Positions 1-9,643 of a DNA stretch of 64,000 bases are shown one piece after another. The position numbers and the translations under genes were made by a program. The number at the start of each line of letters is the position of its first letter. Within the stretch, counting starts at the first letter, position 1. The notes beneath the pieces were generated by a model, which worked only from the letters and a program-made list of their open reading frames with translations, did no database searches and was not told the origin of the DNA. Source of the stretch: Paenibacillus uliginis N3/975 (GTDB lineage: Bacteria > Bacillota > Bacilli > Paenibacillales > Paenibacillaceae); contig NZ_LT840184.1 of assembly GCF_900177425.1 (NCBI RefSeq), positions 3,636,263-3,700,262 of the forward strand. The letters are read 5' to 3'.

Positions 1-460
1 TGGCATCTTGTTGTCTCCAAAGAAAATAATTCGTTACTTCATCATGAGGAACTACCCAAGCTCTACTATCAAAAGTCGCAAATGGCCTGTCAGGGTAGCA
101 TTCCTTAATGGCTTCATTAAACTTTGCCGTTGCCATCGAAGCAGACACTGAAACGATTTTTTGAAGGTTATTATCGAACCATGATTGTGTTGTTAATTTA
201 TCATAGTTAGTAAGGAGAATGGATATTTCATCGCTCTGTTGATATACCAGTTTACAGCCCATAATATTCTGTGCTAAGTATTTGCATGTCTCCCAAAGTG
301 CGTTAGTTAATGATTCATCAAACGGCTTCCTCATACCACGTGTAAACGTATGAAAGTGACAACCATCTATCCGAATAATAACAGGTAGTCTTTGAGGAAG
401 TGCTTGTCTAAAAATATTTTCATACCCCTTCATTCGATTTCCAAAATCATCCTTTTTCAT
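1..460 (-). CDS. Thg1-like tRNA 3'-5' nucleotidyltransferase, C-terminus cut by window edge
   Basis: The reading frame starts at an ATG at 460 behind a GGAG site and stays open to the window edge (153 codons seen). The N-terminus has the family pattern: RIDGCHFHTFTRG near residue 30 (metal-binding Asp-Gly), QSDEISILL near 75 (the second catalytic Asp-Glu pair), ASMATAKF near 107, and a later NYFLWRQQDA. Thg1 adds G-1 to tRNA-His in eukaryotes. Bacterial Thg1-like proteins add nucleotides 3'-5' and can repair truncated tRNA 5' ends. Such genes are scattered in bacteria, so repair of damaged tRNA is the likely role but is inferred. No other gene of the operon is visible. Confidence 0.88.
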   Translation of the reverse strand, partial: MKKDDFGNRMKGYENIFRQALPQRLPVIIRIDGCHFHTFTRGMRKPFDESLTNALWETCKYLAQNIMGCKLVYQQSDEISILLTNYDKLTTQSWFDNNLQKIVSVSASMATAKFNEAIKECYPDRPFATFDSRAWVVPHDEVTNYFLWRQQDA

Positions 461-634
461 TTCCTTCTCCTTTCTTTCCTTTTTCAATATTTAATTATTT
501 GGTGTTTTGATGAATCAGACCTTCATCTAAGACAGGATTGTAGATGTGCTGGAGCAGTATAAAAATCACCACAATGTATATCTCTCCTTTATAAATGTAA
601 TAAGTACTTATGTTGATATTAACCATTTGTATAG

Positions 635-662
635 AAAAAAGACACTAACAAATGTCAGTGCC
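635..662 (-). terminator. Rho-independent terminator
   Basis: On the minus strand a 9 bp stem, GGCACTGAC against GTTAGTGTC with two G-U pairs, has a 4-base loop and is followed by six T. It lies 36 bases past the stop of the unknown gene at 699-1148 and ends that transcript before the Thg1-like gene. Confidence 0.8.
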
Positions 663-698
663 TTTAGCGGTATTCTATTTCAAATTCAACGGTATCGA

Positions 699-1148
699 CT
701 ACTCGATCATACCACTAGCAATTAACCCCTTAAAATTTTCAACAAATTTTTTATAATTATATTTTTCAAAGGCTATAGGAAGAACATGAATAGGCTTTGA
801 CATGTCCATATAATATCCAAATGACTTCCAAACAAAGCAATCTTTCTCCTCTACCACACTAGTAGATACCACTGTGCAAGAGAAATCCATGTCATCAGAA
901 CAAACCAAAATAGGAATAACAATATTTGTATAATCTAATAACTCAAAAACTTTCTGTTGATCACTAGCATCATAAAGTCCGATAGGAGGAACTAACAAAT
1001 TAAAAGAATCGCTATCTGTATTTTGATTCAAATAATCAATCAATGTAATTTCATTTATGTAGATCATATTCTGTGGATTTTGAAAACCATGCACATGATC
1101 CAAGCGAATATCAATTTTACTTAGAATGTATTTCTTGGATTTACCCAC
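699..1148 (-). CDS. Unknown 149-residue cytosolic protein
   Basis: The frame starts with GTG at 1148 behind a clear GGGGAGG site. I do not recognise the family. The protein is acidic, without signal peptide or membrane segment, and mixes alternating hydrophobic stretches (NLLVPPIGLYD, TNIVIPILVCSDD) that look like beta strands. It ends in a helix-rich tail (FEKYNYKKFVENFKG). A terminator follows directly, so it is probably a single-gene transcript. Size and isolation would fit a small immunity or stress protein, but nothing in the sequence proves this. Confidence 0.65.
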   Translation of the reverse strand: MGKSKKYILSKIDIRLDHVHGFQNPQNMIYINEITLIDYLNQNTDSDSFNLLVPPIGLYDASDQQKVFELLDYTNIVIPILVCSDDMDFSCTVVSTSVVEEKDCFVWKSFGYYMDMSKPIHVLPIAFEKYNYKKFVENFKGLIASGMIE

Positions 1149-1274
1149 AATTACCTCCCCGATACATAAAAATCTCTTTGAACAAAGGTTTCCCTTCTTC
1201 CGTACGCTCGCCGCTCACTCGATCTTAACTCCGGCGTTCAGAAAGCGCGACTCAGATACTGGGCTCACTTATCT

Positions 1275-1325
1275 GTTACCTTTCGTGCAATCCTCACCAT
1301 AAGTATATCATGGTTGAAAGGTAAC
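1275..1325. repeat. Interrupted inverted repeat
   Basis: GTTACCTTTC at 1275-1284 is exactly inverted at 1316-1325 (GAAAGGTAAC), and a nested ACCAT/ATGGT pair lies inside. The arms can form a cruciform or hairpin with no T tract, so it is not an obvious terminator. Together with the hairpin at 1345 it fills the stretch between the unknown gene and the large nuclease gene. No gene is visible there. Confidence 0.5.
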
Positions 1326-1344
1326 CATTATGAGTTTACAACGA

Positions 1345-1391
1345 AGAGGCTGTCCCAAAAGGTCAATTGACCTTGGGGCAACCTCTTTTTT
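1345..1391 (+). terminator. Terminator-like hairpin without an upstream plus-strand gene
   Basis: AGAGG at 1345 pairs with CCTCT at 1382-1386, with an inner AAGGTCAATTGACCTT palindrome, and is followed by six T on the plus strand. No plus-strand gene precedes it. On the minus strand it lies just behind the large nuclease gene but has no T tail in that direction. It could act as a barrier between converging transcripts or be the relic of a mobile element end. Confidence 0.5.
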
Positions 1392-1418
1392 GTGTTCATG
1401 TTCTTGTCTTGTATTTGT

Positions 1419-4400
1419 TTATTTTACATACGTCAGGTTCTGAAGCATTCGATTTAACACCGCGGCACTTTCGCCTCTAGTTGCATTCGATTGAGGGGTA
1501 AGTCGCTGGTGACGATCCCCGTTCAACATTTCAAGACCGCTCAATACATCCACCGCTTTTTTTGCCCAGCTACTAATATGGGACTTATCAGCAAAATGGG
1601 GTTTCGATGAACCGTTGTGTGTGTATCCGGCATATTGCATTGCGTTGTACACCATGAGTGCCATCTCTTCTCGCGTGATCGTCTGCCCTGGTTTAAAGGT
1701 GCCGTCCAAATACCCGCTTACGATTCCGGCATTGACAGCCGCATTAACCTGCCCGGCATACCAGTTATCTGCTGTCATATCCTTAAATGAACTTGCTTGA
1801 GCGTCTACGGTAAGACCTAATGCTCGGGTTAATAACGTGGCGAACTCGGCTCGTGTTACCGGAGCATTCGGAACAAAGGCCTGCTCTGTGCGTCCGGTCA
1901 CGATCATTTTGGCAGCGAGGGACTCAACGTCTACCTTTGACCAATGCGACACGATGTCCTGGAACGTTACCGGGTTCTGAATAACCAGATACGTGCTGTT
2001 GGTTTGACTATAAATATCGACTCGTTGACCATTCAATTTGAACGGAACCGGGGTGTATCCATTTCCTGTACCGTCTACTCGAACAACCGCAATATCAGCT
2101 GAACGATAATCTTTGTCGATATTCAAAGACCGCTTCACATACGATTTGAATTTATCCAGCTTGATGGTCTTACCATTACCGGACGTTACCATAACGGTGT
2201 AGCTTACCGCTTGCAGCGCATCGTATCCTTTGGATGCCGCTGATTTAAGAGCATTCGAATCCACTGCAAGTTGAATGACCAGTTGGATACTGCTGATATC
2301 CGATCCGGCCTGTCCAGCCAGTGCCTGGAGATTGACCTCCTTCTTCGGAAACTCATAACTTCCGTATGGAGTTACAACAGTCAACACTTGGGCGCTTGTT
2401 TGATCAAGCCATGCTCGGAGCGCTTCATTCTCGATGGTAATGGACGAAGACTCTACTTGCTGATTACTTGTAACCTCAATCGTAATTTTCCCGTTAGAAG
2501 GCTGCTTTAAGGCTTCCTTCATTGCCGCCCCAGTCACCGTGCCTTTTGCCACACCGTTCTCCACCTTAACTTGAACCTTCACCTTGCCTGCTTCCGCTGG
2601 TGTTGTTGTACCTGGGTTCGATGGATTCACAGGAGGCGTTGTCGGGCTTGGAGATCCAGGGGTGCCCGGGTTGCCTGGTGTGCCAGGCACTTCAGGTCCG
2701 CCAGGGTTAGGACCTTCTGGAAGTGGTGCTCCTTTCAGGTCCGTAATCCGTCCTTCGACGGCCGAAGTCTTGGCTGTGATGGTGCCTACTTTTTTCACAT
2801 AATCAGAGAATACCTCATAGTCAGGCATGTAGAGCAGATTCACACGCCCTTCTAGATAAGCCTTCTCAAGCGAAGCATAGAAATCTCCGCCCTTGGCGGT
2901 AAATGCATTTGTCGCTACCTCGTACGATTTATTTAGATCGATCGGCTCGTATCCGTTCTTGCCTTTTACCTCGATACGAAGCACGCGCTGTCCGACCGGT
3001 TTGGTCGAATCATAAATGAACTTCATACCCGCGATATGCGGAAATCGTCCGTCCGCAGCTGGCATCTTGGAAACCCCGTTCTCCATCGCTTCTTTAATCT
3101 CAAGGCCTGTCAGTGTGATGGTGACAAGATCATTGTTAAACGGAAGGACGGTCATCACGTCTCCCATAGTGACTTTACCTGCTGCGATGGATTCGCGGAT
3201 TCCGCCACCATTCTGCAAGGCAATAACCGCATTCGTTCCGGCTGCTTGCGCTGCAGCCAGCATTCCGTCCGCAATCAGATTTCCAAGATTCGTTTCCTTG
3301 GTTCGCACATCGGCGCGAACACCATTCAGCTTCACTTCTGTCATACCAACTTCCGTTTGTTTTAACTTCTCTACACCCGGCTTATATTTGGTATTCAGAA
3401 TTTGCAATGCTTCTTGATCCGGCTCTATCACATTTTGGCCATTGCTATCTTTCTCGTCAACCGATATCAGGTTGCTGTCCCACTCTTGCAGAACACCCTC
3501 GTTGTCAAATATGACCTCAAGCTGACCTAAGAACTGGCCTTTTTCACCTGTCTGCACAATCAGCTTCGGCTCACTGTCCGACCGATCTACAACAGCCTTA
3601 TCCAGCTTAGTATGACTGTGACCGCCCACGATGATGTCGATTCCTTCCACATCCTTGGCAAGATTTACGTCCATATCATAACCCAAGTGTGAAAGTACAA
3701 CGATTTTATTGATTCCTTCATTCTTCAACATCGATACGGTGTCTTTTGCCTTTTGTACCGCATTATCAAAAGTAACGGCTCCCGGCGATGCTATATTCGA
3801 CGTGTCCTCCGTTGTAAGACCTACCAGACCTACCTGTTCACCATCTACCTCCATTATGATAGCAGGATATATGGTTGCATCCTTGGGATCCTCAGTGACT
3901 TCATTCTTGAATTTCTCACGTAATAAAGAATCGGCAGAGAAGTTCACATTCGAGGAGACAAACGGGAATTCCGCATGCTCAATAAAATCATTCAAGACCT
4001 CTGACCCTTTATCGAATTCATGATTACCGAAGGTCATCGCATCATATTGAACCAGATTCATAAACTCGAGATCAGCAAGTCCCAAATATTGATTAAAATA
4101 CAGTGTGCCGGAGAATACATCCCCTGCATCCACGAGCAAGGGATTGACCGCTTCCGCTCTTGCTTCTTTGATCGCTGTAACACGACGCGCAATGTTATCC
4201 GGTGAGTTTACGGTGTCCAGATTGGCATGCGTATCATTGGTATGCAGTATGGTGAGCGGGAAGCCGCTCGCAGCTTCTCCATGCAGGTCGATCTGTGCAA
4301 CAATCGGATCATGATCCGACACGCGGCCCTTGGAAGAAGGGAAATCAGCGTTAAGATGTACAACATCGACTTGGCTTGATTTTGTCAGGTTCTTGCTGAC

Positions 4401-7400
4401 CAAAATATGATCAAGCACCTGTGAATTTCCGTCATAGGTATACGTATATTGTTCTTCGAGCGGAAGTCTGTCAATCAGGTTGTCTAATTCATTTCCTTTC
4501 AAAATCGTCGCGGTCTCAGTAAATTGGAAATCATTCAAGTCGCCCAGAACGATGACGTTAGCGTCAGGATTTCCGGTCACAACATCTTTGACAAACCCGT
4601 TAACTGCAGCTGCAATCTGATGACGCTGCGTTTCGCTGGAGAGAACCGGCGGCTGGGTATTACCAAAAGGTCCTTGGTCCCCGGATTTCGAGTTAAAATG
4701 ATTCGCAATCACGATTATCTTCTCGCCCCGGAATTCAAACTGCGCTGCCAAAGGCTTACGTGATGCACTAAATGCAGGATTTAACGGATCGATTCTGCCC
4801 GGATTATAGGTCAGCTGATCCTTCGCCGCATCATAAGCGACGGAATCTGTGGATGAACCTTTTTGGCCATTTACACTGTCCGATAATTGAACGCGATCTG
4901 TGTTATATAGGAAACCAACCCGGATGTTAGCTCCTGGCGCTCCACCGTCATTATTATTCACCGGATCAATGTCGGTAAAGCTGTAGGTTGGGCCTCCGGC
5001 TGCCTTGATTGCATTAATCAGGGCTTGGTAGCTTTGGTCTGCTGCAGTGATGCCATCGTTCCGTTCACCGTTGTTGTCCTGCACTTCCACCAGACCGATA
5101 ATATCCGGAGACTTAATATGGTTTACAATCGACTCCGCCAGCTTATTGATTTTGCCTGAGTCTACTCCCGGATAGAAATTCTCAATATTATACGTCGCCA
5201 CTCTCAGCTGTTCGGCATTCACATCGATGGTGGATACCTCTGATTCAAAAGAGCTGCTATTAATCGCTGGTAATTCGCCTTTACCTGGAATCACCTTGAA
5301 GTTCCCACCGTTATAACCGATCACGCCGATCACATCATTGGCAAACGTATCGCCAGTGCTTACTTCCTGTCCCGGATTGCCGTAGGCAATCAGAAGACGC
5401 TGCGGGTTGAAATTGCCTTGTTCTTTTAGAACCAGACCACCAGCCGGTGTAATGACGTCGGCGATTTCATTTTCAACACGGCTAGCAATATTGTAAGTCC
5501 CGCTGCTTATCCAATACGGACTAATGATCGTTGGCTGCGGAAGTCTAACCAGCATACCCTCCAGAGATTCATAGAAATCAATAGCATCTTCCTCTGGATC
5601 GAATGTTGTCAATCCGTCATTATCAATAATGGCGGCAGGAATCGCGCGTCCACCCTTACCAAGGGTAACAGGTTCCGGCAGCTGTTGATCTTGCCCAATC
5701 TTCTTGAAGGATTGAAGCTCGATTTGAGTGGAAGTAAGATTGCTGGAGCTTCCTTCGTTATATTCAGTAACTTTTCCCGTTACGGTTACCAGATCTCCGA
5801 CCTGTGGCCGGTCTGCATCCGTGGAAAATACAAAAATGGCGTCAGAGGTATTCGGATTGGAATCAGGCGAAGTATCTTGGATATAAAAGCCCTTTATGTT
5901 TCCGTTGGAGAAAGTATATCCGTATTGCGTAACAATGCCCTCAATATCTTTTACCGTTTGCCCATTATAAGGTGAGAAGTGAGCCTGTCCTTGGATATCG
6001 GCAATCCGCGGCTGCTGGGTGGCTTTATAGGCAAATTCATAGACCTTACTAACATCTGCACCAGACACAACAATCGCCTTGATGGTCATATCACGGTCGA
6101 TTTGAACCGGCGAGCTGTAAAGCGTGCTTGATGTCGTCGGAACCGTTCCGTCGAGCGTATAATAAATGCTTGCCCCATGCGTAGGGCTGGATAATGTCAC
6201 CGTTCCTCCGGTAATAATCGGTCCAGCACCCGGACTAGCAGATACGGAAAATAATTCTTCGATTAAAGCATCGTCACTTAGAGGGATCAGTTCATAGATG
6301 TTTCCAAACTGCTTCACCACGCCCGTGACACGGCTGAAGGTTTTACCCGTCTTCAGCTTGGATAATCCGGAATAAATGATGAATTCATGCCCATCCTGCT
6401 CCGCAGTATATTCACCCGGTCTGTTCTCTGTCTTGATAGAAACATTCTCTAGGTAGACAAGTCTTGCTTCATATGCCTCCCCTTTATCTGCGGATAGATC
6501 AGACCCGCTTATTCGGAGAGCTTGCGGTAATCCCGCATTTTTTTCCGTTATGTTATGCGGCAACAGGGCATGTGGCTTGAGTTCCTGAAGATTGTTGTAT
6601 ATCTCCATAACACCGGCCACACTTACCCGGTCACCAACCTCGGCAGTCAGCGGATAGTCATAGAGTACAATGCCGGCAGTCTCGTCCTGAATATAGGTTT
6701 CTCTGCCTTCGATATGCGTAATAATGCCTTCCGTCCAGACATTTTCACCTTTTGCCTTGCCGTGGGCATCAGCCACCGATGTTGGCGTAAGAATATCGTA
6801 CTCGAAAGTAGATACAGGTCCATCTGCAAAGCCCTCTTGGACTGCATAGGCATTAATCTGTGTAGGCTCGTTGAGTATGATAGGGTCATTCACGAGCTGG
6901 AAGCCTAAACCTTCTCCGCCTGACAAGTAAACATCCGCGTAGACGGAAGCTCCTACGGTGGGAGGGTTCAACGTGATTCGTGTTCCGGCTGGCCAAGCAT
7001 TAGGTACTGGACTTGCCGTGATCGGCCCGAGAGCGTTACCCGGATTTCCTGGGGATGTAGTATACGTACTGTTGCGAGGATCTGGTGATGAAACCATAAA
7101 ATCCGCAGCGTTGTTGTCCGTGTCAAAGCCGCGGTTGCCGGCAGGGCCTCCTGCCAACTCCTTGCGGATTGCAGCATTGGCGTTTGATAATGCCGGTGTT
7201 GGCTGCGTTTCTGATTGTGATGCTGAGCCATAACCAATAAAATCAATTGTTTCGCCGTCAGCGTTAACCAGATCCACTTTACCGTTGCTGCCGCTTAAAT
7301 CCAAAGTTCCTTGAAGATCAGGCGTTGGCAAAGGATTTCCGCTGCCTGATGTACCACCTTTTTGTTGAATTAATACATAAGTATAAGGCTCCATAATGCC

Positions 7401-7691
7401 GCTTAAAGGGGTTTCCTGATTGAAATTACCTGTTGCACTGGCATAACGTACTTTCCAGCCCTTGAGGTCAATCGGATTTTCTGTCGGATTGTACAGCTCA
7501 ATGAAATCATGAGTATGTACAGCTCCGTTATTCCCTCCACCTCCGTAAATCTGACTGATCACAATTTGTTCATTTTGTGGCGAAGCATCTGCCACCTTTA
7601 CGGGACTGAAAGGAACCATGATCGTTACGAGCATAACGATAGCCAGAAATAAGCTTAGCTGCTTGCTGCACTTATGTATTCGAATGCGCAT
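1419..7691 (-). CDS. SLH-anchored multidomain exonuclease/5'-nucleotidase, 2090 aa
   Basis: A signal peptide (about 1-37) is followed by a lamin-tail domain (about 40-160, IVISQIYGGGG). Two chitobiase-C-like Ig repeats alternate with OB-fold-like segments (about 215-800). An endonuclease/exonuclease/phosphatase domain spans about 830-1135 (RVATYNIENF, GLVEVQDNN, LGDLNDF, SDHDPIV). A metallophosphoesterase 5'-nucleotidase spans about 1145-1640 (LHTNDTHANLD, GNHEFD, GGHSHT, QNGGGIRE). A Pro/Gly linker (about 1650-1690) and three SLH repeats (about 1910-2085) close the protein. SLH domains bind pyruvylated wall polymer, so it should sit on the cell surface and turn extracellular nucleic acids into nucleosides and phosphate. 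It resembles Bacillus YhcR in plan but carries an EEP nuclease. The start has a GAGGAG site 11 bases upstream. Confidence 0.92.
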   Translation of the reverse strand: MRIRIHKCSKQLSLFLAIVMLVTIMVPFSPVKVADASPQNEQIVISQIYGGGGNNGAVHTHDFIELYNPTENPIDLKGWKVRYASATGNFNQETPLSGIMEPYTYVLIQQKGGTSGSGNPLPTPDLQGTLDLSGSNGKVDLVNADGETIDFIGYGSASQSETQPTPALSNANAAIRKELAGGPAGNRGFDTDNNAADFMVSSPDPRNSTYTTSPGNPGNALGPITASPVPNAWPAGTRITLNPPTVGASVYADVYLSGGEGLGFQLVNDPIILNEPTQINAYAVQEGFADGPVSTFEYDILTPTSVADAHGKAKGENVWTEGIITHIEGRETYIQDETAGIVLYDYPLTAEVGDRVSVAGVMEIYNNLQELKPHALLPHNITEKNAGLPQALRISGSDLSADKGEAYEARLVYLENVSIKTENRPGEYTAEQDGHEFIIYSGLSKLKTGKTFSRVTGVVKQFGNIYELIPLSDDALIEELFSVSASPGAGPIITGGTVTLSSPTHGASIYYTLDGTVPTTSSTLYSSPVQIDRDMTIKAIVVSGADVSKVYEFAYKATQQPRIADIQGQAHFSPYNGQTVKDIEGIVTQYGYTFSNGNIKGFYIQDTSPDSNPNTSDAIFVFSTDADRPQVGDLVTVTGKVTEYNEGSSSNLTSTQIELQSFKKIGQDQQLPEPVTLGKGGRAIPAAIIDNDGLTTFDPEEDAIDFYESLEGMLVRLPQPTIISPYWISSGTYNIASRVENEIADVITPAGGLVLKEQGNFNPQRLLIAYGNPGQEVSTGDTFANDVIGVIGYNGGNFKVIPGKGELPAINSSSFESEVSTIDVNAEQLRVATYNIENFYPGVDSGKINKLAESIVNHIKSPDIIGLVEVQDNNGERNDGITAADQSYQALINAIKAAGGPTYSFTDIDPVNNNDGGAPGANIRVGFLYNTDRVQLSDSVNGQKGSSTDSVAYDAAKDQLTYNPGRIDPLNPAFSASRKPLAAQFEFRGEKIIVIANHFNSKSGDQGPFGNTQPPVLSSETQRHQIAAAVNGFVKDVVTGNPDANVIVLGDLNDFQFTETATILKGNELDNLIDRLPLEEQYTYTYDGNSQVLDHILVSKNLTKSSQVDVVHLNADFPSSKGRVSDHDPIVAQIDLHGEAASGFPLTILHTNDTHANLDTVNSPDNIARRVTAIKEARAEAVNPLLVDAGDVFSGTLYFNQYLGLADLEFMNLVQYDAMTFGNHEFDKGSEVLNDFIEHAEFPFVSSNVNFSADSLLREKFKNEVTEDPKDATIYPAIIMEVDGEQVGLVGLTTEDTSNIASPGAVTFDNAVQKAKDTVSMLKNEGINKIVVLSHLGYDMDVNLAKDVEGIDIIVGGHSHTKLDKAVVDRSDSEPKLIVQTGEKGQFLGQLEVIFDNEGVLQEWDSNLISVDEKDSNGQNVIEPDQEALQILNTKYKPGVEKLKQTEVGMTEVKLNGVRADVRTKETNLGNLIADGMLAAAQAAGTNAVIALQNGGGIRESIAAGKVTMGDVMTVLPFNNDLVTITLTGLEIKEAMENGVSKMPAADGRFPHIAGMKFIYDSTKPVGQRVLRIEVKGKNGYEPIDLNKSYEVATNAFTAKGGDFYASLEKAYLEGRVNLLYMPDYEVFSDYVKKVGTITAKTSAVEGRITDLKGAPLPEGPNPGGPEVPGTPGNPGTPGSPSPTTPPVNPSNPGTTTPAEAGKVKVQVKVENGVAKGTVTGAAMKEALKQPSNGKITIEVTSNQQVESSSITIENEALRAWLDQTSAQVLTVVTPYGSYEFPKKEVNLQALAGQAGSDISSIQLVIQLAVDSNALKSAASKGYDALQAVSYTVMVTSGNGKTIKLDKFKSYVKRSLNIDKDYRSADIAVVRVDGTGNGYTPVPFKLNGQRVDIYSQTNSTYLVIQNPVTFQDIVSHWSKVDVESLAAKMIVTGRTEQAFVPNAPVTRAEFATLLTRALGLTVDAQASSFKDMTADNWYAGQVNAAVNAGIVSGYLDGTFKPGQTITREEMALMVYNAMQYAGYTHNGSSKPHFADKSHISSWAKKAVDVLSGLEMLNGDRHQRLTPQSNATRGESAAVLNRMLQNLTYVK

Positions 7692-7851
7692 TCAGGTTTT
7701 CACTCCTCTATTCTATTAAATATGGACCTGCTTACTATATACCAGAAATGTTATGAGAGTTCTAATAGAAATTGGTTATAATGTAAAAAATAACTCTAGT
7801 TATCCCCAGCCTGCTAGTCATACGTCCGGGTTGATATAAAACCGTAATAAA

Positions 7852-7875
7852 GGAGACACCGCATTGGGTGTCTCC
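7852..7875 (-). terminator. Hairpin behind the FtsX fragment; only feature in 7692-8027
   Basis: GGAGACACC and GGTGTCTCC form a perfect 9 bp stem with a 6-base loop. On the minus strand it is followed by TTTATT, a weak T tract, so it probably ends transcripts coming from the MFS operon and the permease fragment. The remaining gene-free sequence between 7692 and 8027 holds the untranslated leader of the large nuclease gene and no open frame that looks coding. Confidence 0.55.
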
Positions 7876-8027
7876 TGATATTCTGTAGAGAGGCGAGCCT
7901 ATGACTTGCATATCTACATATCACCGTTCCAGGCAATTCACGGCAACGAATTCACCCTGCCATATCTGCAAGTGGATATCTTTTAATACGGATTGATAGG
8001 TTCCTTGACCTGTCAAATAATTTTTGC

Positions 8028-8318
8028 TTAATCCCTTCGCTTCCAATATATGCAGTCTTCTATCTCCCCTTGTTCAACAATCCGTTCCGTGATACTGAAT
8101 TTTTTCATAGATACAGTGCTTACTAAAATTGTGATCGCCACAATCAGCATCAAGACAAATGGGAGAATAACATAAGCGGCTACCAGGCTCGCCACAAGCT
8201 GAATTTTGGATGCTCCCATAAAAGAACCGAGGATTCGAACCAGACTTTGTCCGATTGTGCCAGCAACCAAAGCGCCAAGGATAATACCCACACCCGATAT
8301 CAGCAGAGACTTATATCT
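8028..8318 (-). pseudogene. C-terminal fragment of an FtsX-type ABC permease
   Basis: The frame is open from a stop codon at 8319-8321 and encodes only the last part of a permease. KSLLISGVGIILGALVAG is followed by a long hydrophobic segment (AAYVILPFVLMLIVAI) and a short basic cytosolic tail. This is the typical end of MacB/FtsX-like or bacteriocin-type exporter permeases, which are 400-850 residues long. The rest of that gene and any ATPase are missing. It lies 27 bases behind the MFS gene stop. A GTG at 8291 could start it, but no good ribosome site is seen, so I treat it as a deletion remnant. Confidence 0.6.
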
Positions 8319-8345
8319 TTAATAGTGAAACCAATGCTTCAGCAG

Positions 8346-9629
8346 CTAAGAATTTTCCAAAGTTCGGATGGATTTTATTCGCGGAATAACCAACGCCAAT
8401 ATTACGATAAGAATGCCGGAGACGATGAACAATAAACCAATCCCCCGTCCCTCGCCAATACCGATCACCTCACCCACTGTGGAAGCAAGTTTACCTCCCT
8501 CTCGTAAAAGCGGGTTAAATACATGATCCGCCAACAAACCAGCCATAGCATACGCAACCACATAACCCAGCTGCGATAAAATGCCAATGATGCCCCATGC
8601 CCTGCCTTGAGTTTCATTAGGGATTTTTCTACGGATCATGACGTCAGCACTCGTGTTAATAAACGGCAGCGCCGCGAAGAACAGAAATCCGGCTCCTGCA
8701 ATAAAGTAAATATTTGTGGTTAGACCTATCAGAGAAAAGAACAATCCGGCAAAGCCTAAGCCGATAGCCAGCACATGGGCATATTTATTGTTGATACTGA
8801 AAATACCGATCATTAGGCTACCGATCAGCATTCCTGTTGCACTTACAGACAATACCGTGCCAAGCGTTTTTGAATCCGTGAGGGGCAGAAGCATAGGAGT
8901 AAATAAAGTTTGGAGAAAGCCCACATAAAAAGTAATAACAGAAAGAATGACTGTAAGGTGTAACACCCCCTTCGCAGATGCAAGGACATGCCAGCCCTCC
9001 TTCAAGTCCTTTACAAAAGGCTGATGCACTTTGGCTTTATGAACAACCTGTAAGTTCCTTTTCACTGCCAAAACCGCAAGCATCGTTACCAGAAAGGTGG
9101 AGATGTCTATGATTAAAATGCTCTTGATATCCATGAGGCGAAGTAAAATCCCCGCTATGACCGGGGAGAGAAGATATTTAGAGGAGGCGGCAAGCTGCAC
9201 CAGACCACTGGCCTTGGCAAACTGCTCTTCTGTCAATAAATCCGTTATGGTAGCTTTGTAGGCCGGTTCCAATAGAGAAACAAATACCGAACTGAACGTA
9301 ACACCGAGGTATATTTGCCAAAGAGCAGGATCGCCAGACAGCATCGCTATTAGAATAAAGACAAGCCCAAAGGCAGAAAACAGATCGCCCACAATCATCA
9401 TCAGTCGCCGCTCGAAACGGTCTGCCAACACCCCACCGATGGGACTAAGTACAATAGAAGGAAGAAAGGCGCAAAGGGTTAGCAGTGCAACACTGGTGGC
9501 AGTCTGAGTCATTTGGTAAACATAAATACCCAGTGCAAAAGCCGTCAAGCCGCTTCCAATGCTCGATACCCATTCTCCAGTCCATAACACTAAAAAGTTG
9601 CCGAAGGATTTATTGTTTAATCTCTTCAT
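8346..9629 (-). CDS. MFS drug exporter (MFS_3/EntS-like)
   Basis: The protein is 427 residues with about twelve hydrophobic segments and the loop 2-3 signature GGVLADRFERRLMM, which fits the MFS_3 group (macrolide efflux and enterobactin exporter relatives). I place the start at the ATG at 9629 (MKRLNNKSF), where AGAGG lies about ten bases upstream. An ATG at 9647 overlaps the stop of the preceding TetR gene and is an alternative. The overlap or near overlap shows translational coupling with the TetR repressor, so the exporter is probably induced by its substrate through that regulator. The substrate is unknown. Confidence 0.85.
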   Translation of the reverse strand: MKRLNNKSFGNFLVLWTGEWVSSIGSGLTAFALGIYVYQMTQTATSVALLTLCAFLPSIVLSPIGGVLADRFERRLMMIVGDLFSAFGLVFILIAMLSGDPALWQIYLGVTFSSVFVSLLEPAYKATITDLLTEEQFAKASGLVQLAASSKYLLSPVIAGILLRLMDIKSILIIDISTFLVTMLAVLAVKRNLQVVHKAKVHQPFVKDLKEGWHVLASAKGVLHLTVILSVITFYVGFLQTLFTPMLLPLTDSKTLGTVLSVSATGMLIGSLMIGIFSINNKYAHVLAIGLGFAGLFFSLIGLTTNIYFIAGAGFLFFAALPFINTSADVMIRRKIPNETQGRAWGIIGILSQLGYVVAYAMAGLLADHVFNPLLREGGKLASTVGEVIGIGEGRGIGLLFIVSGILIVILALVIPRIKSIRTLENS

Positions 9630-9643
9630 TCTCCCCCATCCTC

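Noticed and set aside
1345..1391. End of an insertion sequence
   Set aside because: GAGGCTGTCCCAAAAG resembles some IS ends, but no second end or transposase remnant is present; kept as a terminator-like hairpin.
2271..3417. Several plus-strand open frames inside the large nuclease gene
   Set aside because: They lie opposite a strongly coding frame with recognised domains and have no ribosome sites or family likeness.
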